A stretch of DNA of 64,000 bases, taken from assembly GCA_019636845.1 (NCBI GenBank), contig JAHBWV010000001.1:2356001-2420000 (forward strand), in the 5' to 3' direction. The notes under the pieces were generated by a model. It searched no databases and had not been told where the DNA came from. It was given only the letters and a program-made list of their open reading frames with translations. Below are positions 43,284 through 53,921 of the stretch, piece by piece (position 1 is the first letter of the stretch; each line of letters starts with the position of its first letter). The stretch comes from Phycisphaeraceae bacterium (GTDB lineage Bacteria > Planctomycetota > Phycisphaerae > Phycisphaerales > UBA1924). Position numbers and translations under genes: made by a program.

Positions 43284-45101
43284 TCATCTCGACGCGCTGA
43301 TCCACACCGGACGCACCCGCGTCTTCCCGTTGTCGATGCGATACTCGCTCACAACCTCCGCCGGCTCAACCACGAACCCCGCACGCGACAATCGCTCGAG
43401 AGGCAACTCCGGCAGCACCGACCTGTGGGGCGTCCCCCGCACCAGCATCAACCGCCGCTGTCCCGTCCGCTTCAACTCTTCCATCAGCGACTCCAGCGTT
43501 TCGGGCTCCACACCCGACACCGGCACCCGAGGCCCTACATCCTGATACAACCTGATGTGCGTCCCGGCGTAGAAGTCATACGCAGGCGTCCAGTAATCCA
43601 GCGAGATCGGAGGAAGCACCGGCGACAACCGCTGCAACTCCTCGAACATCGTCCGCGGATGCCTGTGCGGATACAGCCGTTCCCGCCCATACCCGTACCA
43701 CACACCCTGCCCCAGCCCCATCACAACCACGACCGCGCCCACAACCCATCTCGCCCGATCCCCGCGCTTCTGCTCCGCCGCCATCAGCACGTGCGTGAAG
43801 AACGCCCCGCCCAGGATCGCAAGCGCGGGCCACAGCGGCGTCATATACCTCGCCACACCCTTCCCCAGCACGCTGAACGCCAGCAACCCAAGCCCCGCCC
43901 ACGCGATCACAAACCACAACCCCGCGCCGCCACACCACGCCCCACGAGGCCCCCTCCTCACCAGCCACACCACCGACACGATCGCCATCACCGATCCGAT
44001 GCCCGACGCGTACGGCACCACCTCCAGATTGCTCAGGATCGACTCCGGATCAAACAACACCAGATTCGCATCCGTCTCCGACGAAACCGCTCGCTTCACC
44101 GCCTCTGCGCCGATCCCCTCGCTCACAAGACGCATCCATCCGTACACCGCGCCCACCGCCACCAGCGCCATCCCCACAGGGTGCGTCCGCGACATCGCAA
44201 GGAAGAAACCCTTGAACGTCTCCCACCGTGCCAGCGGCGCGAGCCCCGCGCCCACCATCGCACCAGCCCCCGCGACCAACACAACACCCACCACGTGACC
44301 AACCTCATGCACATTGAGCAGCGTCGGCACACCAAGCGCAAGCCCTCCCACCGCCGCGCCCACCGCACGCGCCCGCGACGAACACGCCGCATCCGCACCG
44401 ATCGCAAGCGCGATCCCCCCATACGCCCCGAGCAGAATCGTCACCACACCCGGCGGCCCCTTCGTCAGCGCCGCCCCCGCCACAGCGATTCCTCCCACCG
44501 CCAACGCACGCCAGTGCATCCGACGCCGCTCGACGTGGCTCTCATACGCCACATACAGCGCGCCGATCGCAACCACAGTCCACGGCGCAAGCAAGATATC
44601 CAACTCCCCCGTCCGCCCCGAACGCACATACAGAATCCCCGTCCCGAGAAACAGCGCGCTCCACCACGCCGCGTGCCGCGCGATCCGATCTCTCTGCGCT
44701 GCCGCTTCCGGACTCGCCGCACGCTCCCCGGGAGAAGCCCCCAGCATCCGCCGCGCCACCACATACGTCGCGACCACACCCAGCATCGCCGCCAGCGCAA
44801 CCGTCAGACGCAGCTCGAACACACCCGGCACACCATCCCCGCCGAACACGCCACGCACCCGCGCCATCGCCAGCTGGCACCAATACACCATTGGCGGCTT
44901 GGCCAGGTACGGCTCCCCGTTCACCCGGGGAACAACCCACTCGCCCATCACGCCCATGTCCCGAGCGACCAAGGCCCGCATCGACTCCTGCCAGTTGGAG
45001 AGTCCGTGCGTCGTCAAGCCGACGAAAAACACAACTGCGCACAGCGCAACCAGCGTCACGATGTCCTGTCGCACCGAGCGTGGCCCGAGTGAACCCGTCA
45101 T
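43284..45101 (-). CDS. ArnT/PMT-like membrane glycosyltransferase (GT39/GT83 type)
   Basis: 605 residues from the ATG at 45101, with GGGAG five bases ahead; longer frames upstream are rejected. About twelve membrane segments occur. Catalytic first-loop landmarks are NWQESMRALVARDM (acidic residue close to Arg) and NGEPYLAKPPMVYWCQLAMA, typical of ArnT/PMT lipid-linked glycosyltransferases. The C-terminal periplasmic domain has PISLDYWTPAYDFYAGTHI. It should move a sugar from a polyprenyl carrier to a cell-envelope acceptor (lipid or protein), which cannot be identified. It lies 73 bp behind pgk, probably in one transcript. Confidence 0.88.
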   Translation of the reverse strand: MTGSLGPRSVRQDIVTLVALCAVVFFVGLTTHGLSNWQESMRALVARDMGVMGEWVVPRVNGEPYLAKPPMVYWCQLAMARVRGVFGGDGVPGVFELRLTVALAAMLGVVATYVVARRMLGASPGERAASPEAAAQRDRIARHAAWWSALFLGTGILYVRSGRTGELDILLAPWTVVAIGALYVAYESHVERRRMHWRALAVGGIAVAGAALTKGPPGVVTILLGAYGGIALAIGADAACSSRARAVGAAVGGLALGVPTLLNVHEVGHVVGVVLVAGAGAMVGAGLAPLARWETFKGFFLAMSRTHPVGMALVAVGAVYGWMRLVSEGIGAEAVKRAVSSETDANLVLFDPESILSNLEVVPYASGIGSVMAIVSVVWLVRRGPRGAWCGGAGLWFVIAWAGLGLLAFSVLGKGVARYMTPLWPALAILGGAFFTHVLMAAEQKRGDRARWVVGAVVVVMGLGQGVWYGYGRERLYPHRHPRTMFEELQRLSPVLPPISLDYWTPAYDFYAGTHIRLYQDVGPRVPVSGVEPETLESLMEELKRTGQRRLMLVRGTPHRSVLPELPLERLSRAGFVVEPAEVVSEYRIDNGKTRVRPVWISASR

Positions 45102-45126
45102 CACTGCTCCCGCGCTCGCTCTTCTA

Positions 45127-45156
45127 CCTCCGTGGCCCTCGGTGGCACTCCGTGGT
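45127..45156. repeat. 10-bp tandem repeat, three units, between pgk and the glycosyltransferase gene
   Basis: Units CCTCCGTGGC, CCTCGGTGGC and ACTCCGTGGT follow each other without gap. The repeat is in the transcribed spacer between the two minus-strand genes. Confidence 0.8.
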
Positions 45157-45174
45157 GAGTGGCTTTCTTGTCTC

Positions 45175-46380
45175 TCACGCGTTATCGAGAATCTCGATCG
45201 ACTGGAACGGCTTGCCCTCCAGCATCTCAAGCGATGCCCCACCACCCGTTGACACATGCGACATCTTGTCAGAAAGCCCGAACTTCTCAACCGCCGCCGC
45301 CGAATCCCCGCCACCGACAATGCTCGTCGCCCCCGCCGTCGTCGCACGCCCGATCGCGCTGGCGACCTGCCTCGTCCCCACGCTGAACGCCGCCCACTCG
45401 AACACACCCATCGGACCGTTCCACACGATCGTCTTCGCCTTCGAGATCACGCCCGCGTACACCGCCTGCGTCTCCGGCCCGATGTCCAGCCCCATATACC
45501 CCGGCTTGATCGAATCCTTGAACGTCTGGATATCACCCGCGTGCTCCAGGAACTGCGTCGAGCACACATGGTCCACCGGCAGGTGAAGATCGCACTTGTG
45601 ACGCGCCGCATCGTCGATGATCTTCTTCGCAAGCGCGATCTTGTCCGTCTCCACGCGGCTCTCACCCACCTTCCGCCCCAGCGCCGCGAGGAACGTGTAC
45701 GCCATCGCCCCGCCCACAATCACCGCGCTCGACTTCGACAACAGGTTGTCCACCACACCAATCTTGTCCGACACCTTCGCCCCACCCAGGATCACCACAA
45801 ACGGCTTCGCCGGGCTCTTCAGCGCCTCACCGAGATACTTCACTTCCTTCTCAACCAGGAAACCCACCACCCGGGGCTTGCCACCCATCGCCGTCGGCAC
45901 CGCCACCATCGAAGCATCCGGCCGATGGCAGGTCCCGAACGCATCATTCACATACACATCCCCATACGCCGCCAGCTTCCCCGCAAACGACGCATCCCCC
46001 TTCTTCTCCCCCTTGTGGAAGCGCAGGTTCTCAAGCATGAGCACCTCGCCGTCCTTCATCGCCGCCACACCCGCCGCCGCCGCGTCATCCACGCAGTCCT
46101 TCGAAGGGAACGCGACCTTCTTCCCGAGAATCGACTCCAGCTTCGCCGCCGCGTGACGCAGCGACTCATGCTCCACATACCCCGTCCCCTCGGGCCGCCC
46201 GAGGTGCGACATCAGGATCGCCCGGCCCCCCCGATCGACAATGCTCTGGATCGTCGGCACCGCCGCCCGGATCCGCCGATCATCCGTGATCTCAGAGCCC
46301 GACATCGGCACATTGAAATCCACGCGAACCAGCACGCGCTTCCCGGCGACTTCAACCTGAGCAATCGTCTTCTTGGGCAT
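45175..46380 (-). CDS. pgk: Phosphoglycerate kinase
   Basis: 401 residues, standard length. Signature RVDFNVPM near the N-terminus, substrate segments SHLGRP and NDAFGTCHRPDAS, GGAKVSDKIGVVDNL in the hinge region, WNGPMGVFEW and the nucleotide loop GGGDSAAAVEKFG. GGGAG lies before the ATG at 46380. It makes ATP from 1,3-bisphosphoglycerate in glycolysis. The neighbouring gap genes expected in some genomes are absent here; instead a glycosyltransferase gene follows. Confidence 0.98.
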   Translation of the reverse strand: MPKKTIAQVEVAGKRVLVRVDFNVPMSGSEITDDRRIRAAVPTIQSIVDRGGRAILMSHLGRPEGTGYVEHESLRHAAAKLESILGKKVAFPSKDCVDDAAAAGVAAMKDGEVLMLENLRFHKGEKKGDASFAGKLAAYGDVYVNDAFGTCHRPDASMVAVPTAMGGKPRVVGFLVEKEVKYLGEALKSPAKPFVVILGGAKVSDKIGVVDNLLSKSSAVIVGGAMAYTFLAALGRKVGESRVETDKIALAKKIIDDAARHKCDLHLPVDHVCSTQFLEHAGDIQTFKDSIKPGYMGLDIGPETQAVYAGVISKAKTIVWNGPMGVFEWAAFSVGTRQVASAIGRATTAGATSIVGGGDSAAAVEKFGLSDKMSHVSTGGGASLEMLEGKPFQSIEILDNA

Positions 46381-46528
46381 GGAACATGGCTCCCGAAATC
46401 GGCCGCCACGCGGCCGCGACTGTGCGACATCCGAACTCATCCCCCACTATTCGCCGCATAATAGGTACGCACACACACCCCGTTCGCCGACGCCGCTCGA
46501 ATCCCGCGCCGACTTCATACACTCTGCC

Positions 46529-46957
46529 ATGCCCGAAACCATCTTCTCCAAGATCATCCGAGGCGAGATCCCCTGCCACAAGGTCTACGAGGATGCCCAC
46601 ACCCTCGCCTTCCTCGACATCGGCCCCCTGAGCGCAGGCCACACGCTCGTCATCCCCAAAGAACCCGCCCCCACGCTCGACGCCCTCTCCGACGAGTCCG
46701 CCGCCGCCCTCGGCCGCGTCCTCCCGCGCCTCTGCCGCGCCGTCATGAAAGCCACCGGCACAACCGCCTACAACGTCCTCCAGAACAACGGCGCAGATGC
46801 CCACCAAGCCGTCTTCCACGTCCACTTCCACATCATCCCGAAGTTCCCCGCACGCCCATCTGGCGCATCCGGCCTCGGCATCGCATGGAACTCCGGCAAG
46901 CTCGAGCCCGAGGCCGCCAAATCCCTTGCGGCTTCGATCTCGTCCTCAATCCAGTAA
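46529..46957 (+). CDS. HIT-family nucleotide-binding protein
   Basis: 142 residues from the ATG at 46529. The N-terminal ETIFSKIIRGEIPCHKVYED and the catalytic triad motif HVHFHIIPKF place it in the HINT branch of the HIT superfamily (purine nucleoside phosphoramidase or related nucleotidyl hydrolase). The C-terminal half shows a short extension (SGASGLGIAWNSG) before the last helix. It is divergent from pgk, with 148 bp between. Cytoplasmic. Confidence 0.95.
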   Translation: MPETIFSKIIRGEIPCHKVYEDAHTLAFLDIGPLSAGHTLVIPKEPAPTLDALSDESAAALGRVLPRLCRAVMKATGTTAYNVLQNNGADAHQAVFHVHFHIIPKFPARPSGASGLGIAWNSGKLEPEAAKSLAASISSSIQ

Positions 46958-47413
46958 AGCTATCACGACATCAGAGCACACTTCTGTCTCATTGCAACTC
47001 ATTCTCATGTTGCTTTCTAACGCACATTCTGCTTGACGCACGCCGCCGACTCGCGTATCTTCTACGCACACCAATGCGCACCCTGCTCACACATCGCTCG
47101 CTCCCAATCGCCCATCTTGGCACGCTCAGCCGCTAAGGCGGGCGCGGGGGCCTCCTCCACCCACATCCAAAGCCACAGCGAATCCGGCTACTCGCCGCGA
47201 TCTCCGCAGATCCCGCACCCACGCGGCTATCGGCGATCGTCGCGCCGCACCGATCGCTGACGCTCCAACTCCACCCGGGCCGACCCGGCCGCGAACCCAT
47301 CACTCGGGCAACCCGCGCGCCTGCGACCTCGCGCCCGCCGACTTCACTGACATCGTTCTTGCACCCGCGCCCGCGGCTCGTGGCCACGCGCGCTCATTCC
47401 GAAAGTGCCCATC
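46958..47413. other. Long leader region upstream of the next gene
   Basis: 455 bp without a convincing gene. The first 80 bp are AT-richer and contain a strong promoter (47033-47061). The rest, about 350 bp, is GC-rich and would form a long untranslated leader; I see no known riboswitch in it. Confidence 0.45.
47033..47061 (+). promoter_or_regulatory. Sigma-70-type promoter
   Basis: TTGACG and TATCTT are separated by 17 bp, in AT-richer DNA. A start near 47068 would give a leader of about 345 nt for the gene at 47414. Confidence 0.55.
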
Positions 47414-48199
47414 ATGGATGGCAACCAGATCCTTCGTGACTTCGCCCGCATCGGTGCCCGCGCCGTCGTCGAGGTCTCACCTCTCGCCGGCCAGCTCCGC
47501 CTCGACGTCCGCTCCGACAACAAGGGCGAGTACTTCGACGTCCGAGTCGGCAACGACATCGCGGTCCGCGCTGTCGATATCAAGCCCGGCATGCGCCACC
47601 TCCTCCTCCTCGCGGACAACCGCGACGCGCCCAAGGACCGCTTCCTCTGCGGCCACGACGAGCGCCACTGGTTCGTCGCCGCCGTACCCGGCGACCGCGG
47701 CATCTCCGGTGTCCGTACCGCCATGGAAGCCCTGAAGCCCGAAGCCGTCCGCGAAGCACAGGCCCGACTCGGCCTGCGCAACGCGGCACAGCTCCGCCGC
47801 AAGAACCGCGCCTTCATCCGACAGGGTGAATGGTTCTTCGTCCCCGCACCCGAGGTGGTCATCGATCCGGACGTCGTGCTCCGCAACGAGCCGATCTCAC
47901 GAGGCCGTGGCAAGCCCCACATGGTCGAACGCCTCGCCCGCATCGGCGGCGAGCCGGTCTACGTCTCACACCGTGCGCCGAACGGGCTCACGCGCGATCA
48001 GTACACCTCGCTGATCGCACGCAACCCCCGCGCCCGGAACTCCAACTGGCGCATCATGGTCCGTAACGCCGTCGTCTACGCAACCGGACGCGTCCGCCAC
48101 CCGGACCACGCGACCATCCTCCTCAACGGATGGCACCGCGTGGAGATGAACACCGAGAGCCGCGCACCCTCCATGAGGCACGTCGCGTTCCTCGACTGA
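47414..48199 (+). CDS. Conserved planctomycete protein of unknown function
   Basis: 261 residues starting at ATG 47414; GTG 47405 is an alternative. I recognise the general pattern as an uncharacterised family in planctomycetes: GMRHLLLLADNRD, KDRFLCGHDERHWFVAAVPG, an invariant-looking RQGEWFFVPAPE, NEPISRGRGKPHMVE, and RVRHPDHATILLNGWHRVEMNTE plus MRHVAFLD at the very end. Many conserved His, Trp and Arg residues suggest an enzyme or nucleic-acid-binding protein, but no known active site fits. It is monocistronic with its own promoter and terminator and has no signal peptide. Confidence 0.85.
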   Translation: MDGNQILRDFARIGARAVVEVSPLAGQLRLDVRSDNKGEYFDVRVGNDIAVRAVDIKPGMRHLLLLADNRDAPKDRFLCGHDERHWFVAAVPGDRGISGVRTAMEALKPEAVREAQARLGLRNAAQLRRKNRAFIRQGEWFFVPAPEVVIDPDVVLRNEPISRGRGKPHMVERLARIGGEPVYVSHRAPNGLTRDQYTSLIARNPRARNSNWRIMVRNAVVYATGRVRHPDHATILLNGWHRVEMNTESRAPSMRHVAFLD

Positions 48200-48275
48200 T
48201 CACGATCACGGGTGCCGGGACGCAACCGCCGATTCCAAACGGCTTGCAACCCTACGGCTCCTATACCCTCCCCTC

Positions 48276-48316
48276 AAGCCCCGGCCGCACACACGCGCCG
48301 GGGCTTCCTTTCATTT
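48276..48316 (+). terminator. Intrinsic terminator
   Basis: AAGCCCCGGC and GCCGGGGCTT form a 10-bp stem around CGCACACACGC, followed by CCTTTCATTT. It lies 76 bp behind the stop at 48199. Confidence 0.85.
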
Positions 48317-48474
48317 CCGTGTGACGTGTCAAATGCAAGACTTCACGGATCAAACACCACGCAGAACCCCACCATCCTCTTGCAGCGGCGTAGCATCATC
48401 AGACATTCAAGACGAACTTGAACATCTATTACGCACAGGCCGCCAGAACGCCCGAGATCCAAACGCCTCAACCC

Positions 48475-49550
<1,076 letters not shown>

Positions 49551-49554
<4 letters not shown>

Positions 49555-50816
49555 ATGCCAGCCGATCAAGAGTGAACCATCAACGTTCACGCATCTTGCA
49601 CGCGATCCTCGCCGCATGCCTGCTCGCGCCCGCCGCCTGCTCCTCGCCGCAACGCCTCCCCGCCGTGCCCGACGACAGAGCAGACCGCGCCATCGTGCTC
49701 AACACCCCCGCCCTTCGTACCTGGGACGACACCCTCAGCCCCGCCTTCCTCGAAGAGCTCTTCCGCATCGGCAAGGTCGAGTTCACCAACCTCGCCGCCG
49801 AAGGACGCGCCCACGACATCCCTCCCGCGCACTATCTCGCCATCTCCGGAGGCGGCGCAGAAGGCGCGTACGGCGCAGGCATTCTCTGCGGCTGGACCGA
49901 CGCAGGCACCCGCCCGGAGTTCAAGATCGTCACCGGCATCAGCACAGGCGCCCTCACAGCCCCCTTCGCCTTCCTCGGCCCGGCCTATGACGACCGACTC
50001 CGGCAGGTCTACACCTCCGTCACCACCGAGGAGATCGCACGCAAGCGAGGCATCCTCGCCGCGATCTACAACGATGCGCTCATGGACACCGTGCCGCTCC
50101 GCAAGCTCCTCGCACAAACCGTTGACGAGCCCATGATGCGTGATATCGCCACGGAGTACGCCAAGGGCCGCATCCTGCTGGTCGCCACAACAAACCTCGA
50201 CGCCAACCGGGGCGTCATCTGGAACATCGGAGCCATCGCCGCGACCGCCAGGCCCGAAGCACTCGACCTCATCCACAACATCCTCATCGCCTCAGCCGCC
50301 ATCCCCGCCGCGTTCCCTCCAGTGATGTTCGATGTCGAAGTCGACGGCACCAAATACCAGGAGATGCACGTCGACGGTGGTGCCAAGGCCCAGGTCTTCC
50401 TCTATCCACCCACGCTTCACCTCGATGAGGCCGTCGCAGCCGAGGGGTTCCAGCGCGAGCGCGTCGCCTACATCATACGAAACGCCCGCCTCGATCCCAA
50501 GTGGGTCGATGTCCGACGCAAGACCCTTCCCATCGCCGGACGCGCCATCGACTCACTCATCCAGACACAGGGCGTCGGAGACCTCTACCGAATCTACATC
50601 ACATCGCAGCGCGACGGCGTCGATTTCAACCTCGCCTTCATCCCCGCAACCTTCAACGAACAGGCCAAGGAAGCGTTCGACCCCGTCTACATGACCAAGC
50701 TCTTCGATGTCGGCTACGCGCAGGCCATCGCCGCCGGCGGCTACCCCTGGCACAAATCACCCCCCGGACTCGATCAACGCCACTCGATCAACACCACGCC
50801 TCCCGAAACGAAATAG
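49551..50816 (+). CDS. Patatin-like phospholipase, lipoprotein
   Basis: 421 residues, starting in the ATGA overlap with the FGE-like gene. Lipobox PAAC occurs in LAACLLAPAACSS. The patatin domain has the oxyanion loop GGGAEGAYGAG, the nucleophile motif GISTG (elbow GxSxG) and the Asp of the dyad in HVDGGAKAQ, so it should hydrolyse acyl esters of lipids at the membrane surface. Coupling to an FGE homologue is unusual; the two may act in one envelope-lipid or sulfolipid process, which is inference. Confidence 0.92.
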
Positions 50817-50865
50817 CCACCAAGCGCGGCACCGATAGTCCCGCCGCCCCCAAAGGAGTTGTCCC

Positions 50866-52287
50866 TTGCGAATCGGTCCATTCGTACTTTCAGCGCTCGT
50901 TGCACTCGGCTCAGGCATGCCACCCCATGCCGCTGCACTCCAGCCGACGCCCGCTACCGCGCCGCTCTCCGATGCCGAAGCCCTCGCCATCGCCACTGAG
51001 GCGTACCACTACTTCTACCCGCTGATCTCCATGGATGTCACGCGCCGGCAACTCACCAACATCGAGGCCGGCAAGATGCCCGGCCGCGGTCCGGCCAACA
51101 CCTTCTCCCACATGCGCGCATTCCCGACCGCCGAATTCAAGGAAGTCGTTCGCCCCAACTTCGACACCCTCTACTCCTCCGCGTGGCTCGACCTCACCGC
51201 CGAGCCCATCGTGATCTCCGTGCCCCACACCGCGGGCCGATACTACCTCCTCCCCATGCTCGATATGTGGTCCGACGTCTTCGCCGTTCCCGGCAAACGC
51301 ACCAGCGGCACCGACGCGGGCTCGTTCGTGATCGTCGGCCCCGGATGGAGCGGCACAATCCCCGCCCGACTCGAGCGCATCGATGCGCCCACCTCCCACG
51401 TATGGGTCATCGGTCGAACCCAGACAAACGGACCCGCCGATTACGCCAACGTCCATAAGGTCCAGGACGGCTTCACCATCACGACGCTCTCCAACTGGCC
51501 AGCCAAGACGGCGTACACGCCCCCGCCCGTCGCCATCGACCCCACGGTCGACATGAAGACGCCTCCAAAGGTCCAGGTCGACACCATGAAGGGCGAAGCA
51601 TACTTCGCCTACGCCGCCGACCTCTTGACCTCCAACCCCCCTCACATCACCGACTGGTCGATCGTCGCTCGCATGCGCCGCATCGGCATCGTGCCGGGGC
51701 AGTCCTTCGATTCGTCAAGCGTCGATCCCGCGATCCTCGATCGCGCCGTCGCCGCCGCCCAGAGGACGATGGCCGAAAAGGTCGCCACGCTCGCGCGCAT
51801 CCAGAACGGCTGGCAGATGAACACCGACTCCATGGGCGTGTACGGCAACTTCTACCTGAAGCGCGCCATCGTCGCCGCCGTCGGTCTGGGCGCCAACCAG
51901 CCCGAGGACGCGATCTATCCGCTCTGCGTCGCCGATGCCGACGGCAAGCCCCTTGTCGCCGAGAACAACTACGTCATCCACTTCGAGAAGGACCAGCTCC
52001 CACCCGTCGACGCCTTCTGGTCCATCACCATGTACGACGCAAGCGGCTTCCAAGTCGCCAATCCCATCAACCGCTTCGCCATCGGCGATCGCGACGCGCT
52101 CAAGCGCAACGCCGACGGCTCCATCGACATCTACATCCAGAACGCCAGCCCCGGGCCCGACAAGGAGTCCAACTGGCTCCCCGCCGCCGCGTCAGGTCCC
52201 ATCGGCGTCACCATGCGACTCTACGCCCCGCGCGCCGAGGCACTCGACGGACGCTGGGCACCCCCGGCGGTCCGTCGCTCAAACTGA
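50866..52287 (+). CDS. DUF1254/DUF1214 secreted protein
   Basis: 473 residues from a TTG start with AAAGGAG seven bases ahead. A signal peptide (RIGPFVLSALVALGSGM) precedes the DUF1254 region: EAYHYFYPLISMDVTRRQLTN, FKEVVRPNFDTLYSSAWLDL and GRYYLLPMLDMWSDVFAVPG. The DUF1214 region follows: NYVIHFEKDQLPPVDAFWSITMYDA and the conserved NASPGPDKESNWLPAA. Such proteins are widespread and uncharacterised; some are linked to stress or hydrocarbon metabolism. It is the third gene of a same-strand run to 54716. Confidence 0.92.
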   Translation: MRIGPFVLSALVALGSGMPPHAAALQPTPATAPLSDAEALAIATEAYHYFYPLISMDVTRRQLTNIEAGKMPGRGPANTFSHMRAFPTAEFKEVVRPNFDTLYSSAWLDLTAEPIVISVPHTAGRYYLLPMLDMWSDVFAVPGKRTSGTDAGSFVIVGPGWSGTIPARLERIDAPTSHVWVIGRTQTNGPADYANVHKVQDGFTITTLSNWPAKTAYTPPPVAIDPTVDMKTPPKVQVDTMKGEAYFAYAADLLTSNPPHITDWSIVARMRRIGIVPGQSFDSSSVDPAILDRAVAAAQRTMAEKVATLARIQNGWQMNTDSMGVYGNFYLKRAIVAAVGLGANQPEDAIYPLCVADADGKPLVAENNYVIHFEKDQLPPVDAFWSITMYDASGFQVANPINRFAIGDRDALKRNADGSIDIYIQNASPGPDKESNWLPAAASGPIGVTMRLYAPRAEALDGRWAPPAVRRSN

Positions 52288-52349
52288 TACGCACTCACGT
52301 ACACATCACAACCACAACCCGGTGGCTCGGCCACCGAAAGGAAAGACAC

Positions 52350-52916
52350 ATGACCAATCTCCGCGCTGCAATCCTGACCTCGCTCTCCCTCATCGCCGCC
52401 ATGCTCGTCTCCGCATGCTCCACCGCGCCCAAGGCCGAGAACCAGGAAGTGTTCATCGACGAGGCCCGCGCCGCCACACGCTGGTTCGAACGACAGGTCC
52501 CCGGACTCAAGGAGCAGATCAACAACTCCGCCGGATACCTCATCTACCCATCCGTCGGACAGTGGGGAATCGTCTTCGGTGGCGGCCAGTACGGCCGTGC
52601 CATGGTCAACAAGCCAAACGGCACACAGATCGGCTGGGGAGCGCTCAACACCGGCTCCTTCGGCCTCCAGGCCGGCGTCCGCGGCTTCAAAATGCTCGTC
52701 GTCATCCAGGACGAAGCAACGATGGAGAAGTTCAAGGCGAACAAACTCAGCGGCTCCGTCTCCGGCGTCGTTGTCGTCGCCCAGGAAGGCACCAGCGCAG
52801 TCGGTCGATTCGAGAACGGGGTTGCCATCTATCAGGGCGCAAGCTCCGGTCTCATGGCCGGCGTCAACGTCGCGCTCGACTACCTCCGCTACCAGCCACT
52901 CGGCTACACCGAGTAA
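52350..52916 (+). CDS. SYLF-domain (Ysc84-like) lipoprotein
   Basis: 188 residues. Lipobox VSAC in AMLVSACSTAP; ribosome-binding site GAAAGGAAAG upstream. The SYLF domain is clear: LKEQINNSAGYLIYPSV, GGGQYGRAMVN, FGLQAGVRGFKMLVVIQDEATMEKF and ends with the family stretch SGLMAGVNVALDYLRYQPLGY. SYLF domains bind phosphoinositide or other lipids in eukaryotes; bacterial members are exported envelope proteins of unknown role. Confidence 0.93.
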   Translation: MTNLRAAILTSLSLIAAMLVSACSTAPKAENQEVFIDEARAATRWFERQVPGLKEQINNSAGYLIYPSVGQWGIVFGGGQYGRAMVNKPNGTQIGWGALNTGSFGLQAGVRGFKMLVVIQDEATMEKFKANKLSGSVSGVVVVAQEGTSAVGRFENGVAIYQGASSGLMAGVNVALDYLRYQPLGYTE

Positions 52917-53030
52917 GCCCCGCGTCACACGCACAACCAACTCGGGACGCGCCGCCGCGCTCCCCGGGCATTCATCCTGCGGACATCGCACGCTCGGTCC
53001 CCCATCCCCGCTCCACACCGGATACTCCTC

Positions 53031-53870
53031 GTGAAACAACTCGCCATCACGCTTCTCTCATTGCTCGCACTCACTCCGATCGCACTGCGCACACACGCCC
53101 AGGCCGATCCCGCGCCCGCCACGCCCACCGACCAGGCCGCAACCTCGCTCTCACCCGACCTCAACGAGAAGAAATGGGCACTCTCCTTCGTAACATACCT
53201 CTGGGTCCCCGCGATGGAAGGCACCCTCACCGCCCGGGGCCGCGAAGCCGACGTCAACATCTCCGTCGGTGACTCCTTCGAGAACCTCGTCGACAACTTC
53301 AAGTTCGCCCTCACCGGACACATCGAGGCCCGCAAGGACCGATTCAGCGTGTTCGGCGACATCATGTACCTCGCCACCGAGGACGATGTTGATCGCCGCT
53401 TCCTCGGCGATGGCGACATCGACGTCTCACAGGGCTTCTTCGAAGTAGGCGTCGCGTACGCCGTCGTCGACAACCCCGTCAACGACAACCCCGCCCGCCG
53501 CTTCCGCGTCGAGCCCCTCGCCGGAGTCCGCCTCTACTACCTCGATCTGGAGGTCAACTTCGACTCTCTGGCCAGAAACCCGGGCCGCGATGAGACCTGG
53601 CTCGACGGTTTCATCGGCGCCCGAACCACCATCGACCTCGCCGATCGTGTCACCGCGTTCGCACGCTTCGACATCGGCGCCGGTGGCTCCGACCTCGCAT
53701 GGAATGTCATCCTCGGCCTCGACGCCCATCTCGGCAAGCACAAACGCCTCTCCCTCGTCGGCGGATATCGCTGGTTCGACGTCGATTACGACGACGGATC
53801 AGGCAGCGACAAGTTCGAGTTCGACGTGCTCATGCACGGCCCGTTCCTCGGCATCGGCCTCACCTTCTGA
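53031..53870 (+). CDS. Outer-membrane beta-barrel protein (OmpW/porin-like)
   Basis: 279 residues from a GTG. After a signal peptide (LAITLLSLLALTPIALRTHAQA) alternating hydrophobic strands run to the end: WALSFVTYLWVPAMEGTL, FKFALTGHIEARKDRFSVFGD, RLYYLDLEV, RLSLVGGYRWFDVDYDDGSGS. The chain ends in Phe (GIGLTF), the usual recognition residue for barrel assembly. It resembles uncharacterised outer-membrane proteins of about 8 to 10 strands. No specific substrate. Confidence 0.85.
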   Translation: MKQLAITLLSLLALTPIALRTHAQADPAPATPTDQAATSLSPDLNEKKWALSFVTYLWVPAMEGTLTARGREADVNISVGDSFENLVDNFKFALTGHIEARKDRFSVFGDIMYLATEDDVDRRFLGDGDIDVSQGFFEVGVAYAVVDNPVNDNPARRFRVEPLAGVRLYYLDLEVNFDSLARNPGRDETWLDGFIGARTTIDLADRVTAFARFDIGAGGSDLAWNVILGLDAHLGKHKRLSLVGGYRWFDVDYDDGSGSDKFEFDVLMHGPFLGIGLTF

Positions 53871-53921
53871 CGCCCTGCCCGAGTGGCGGTGCCGATACTA
53901 GAGTCAAAGGAGCGTTCGCCC

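Noticed and set aside
43425-45092. 555-codon plus-strand open frame
   Set aside because: Antisense shadow of the membrane glycosyltransferase; no start signal and unnatural Arg/His/Pro composition.
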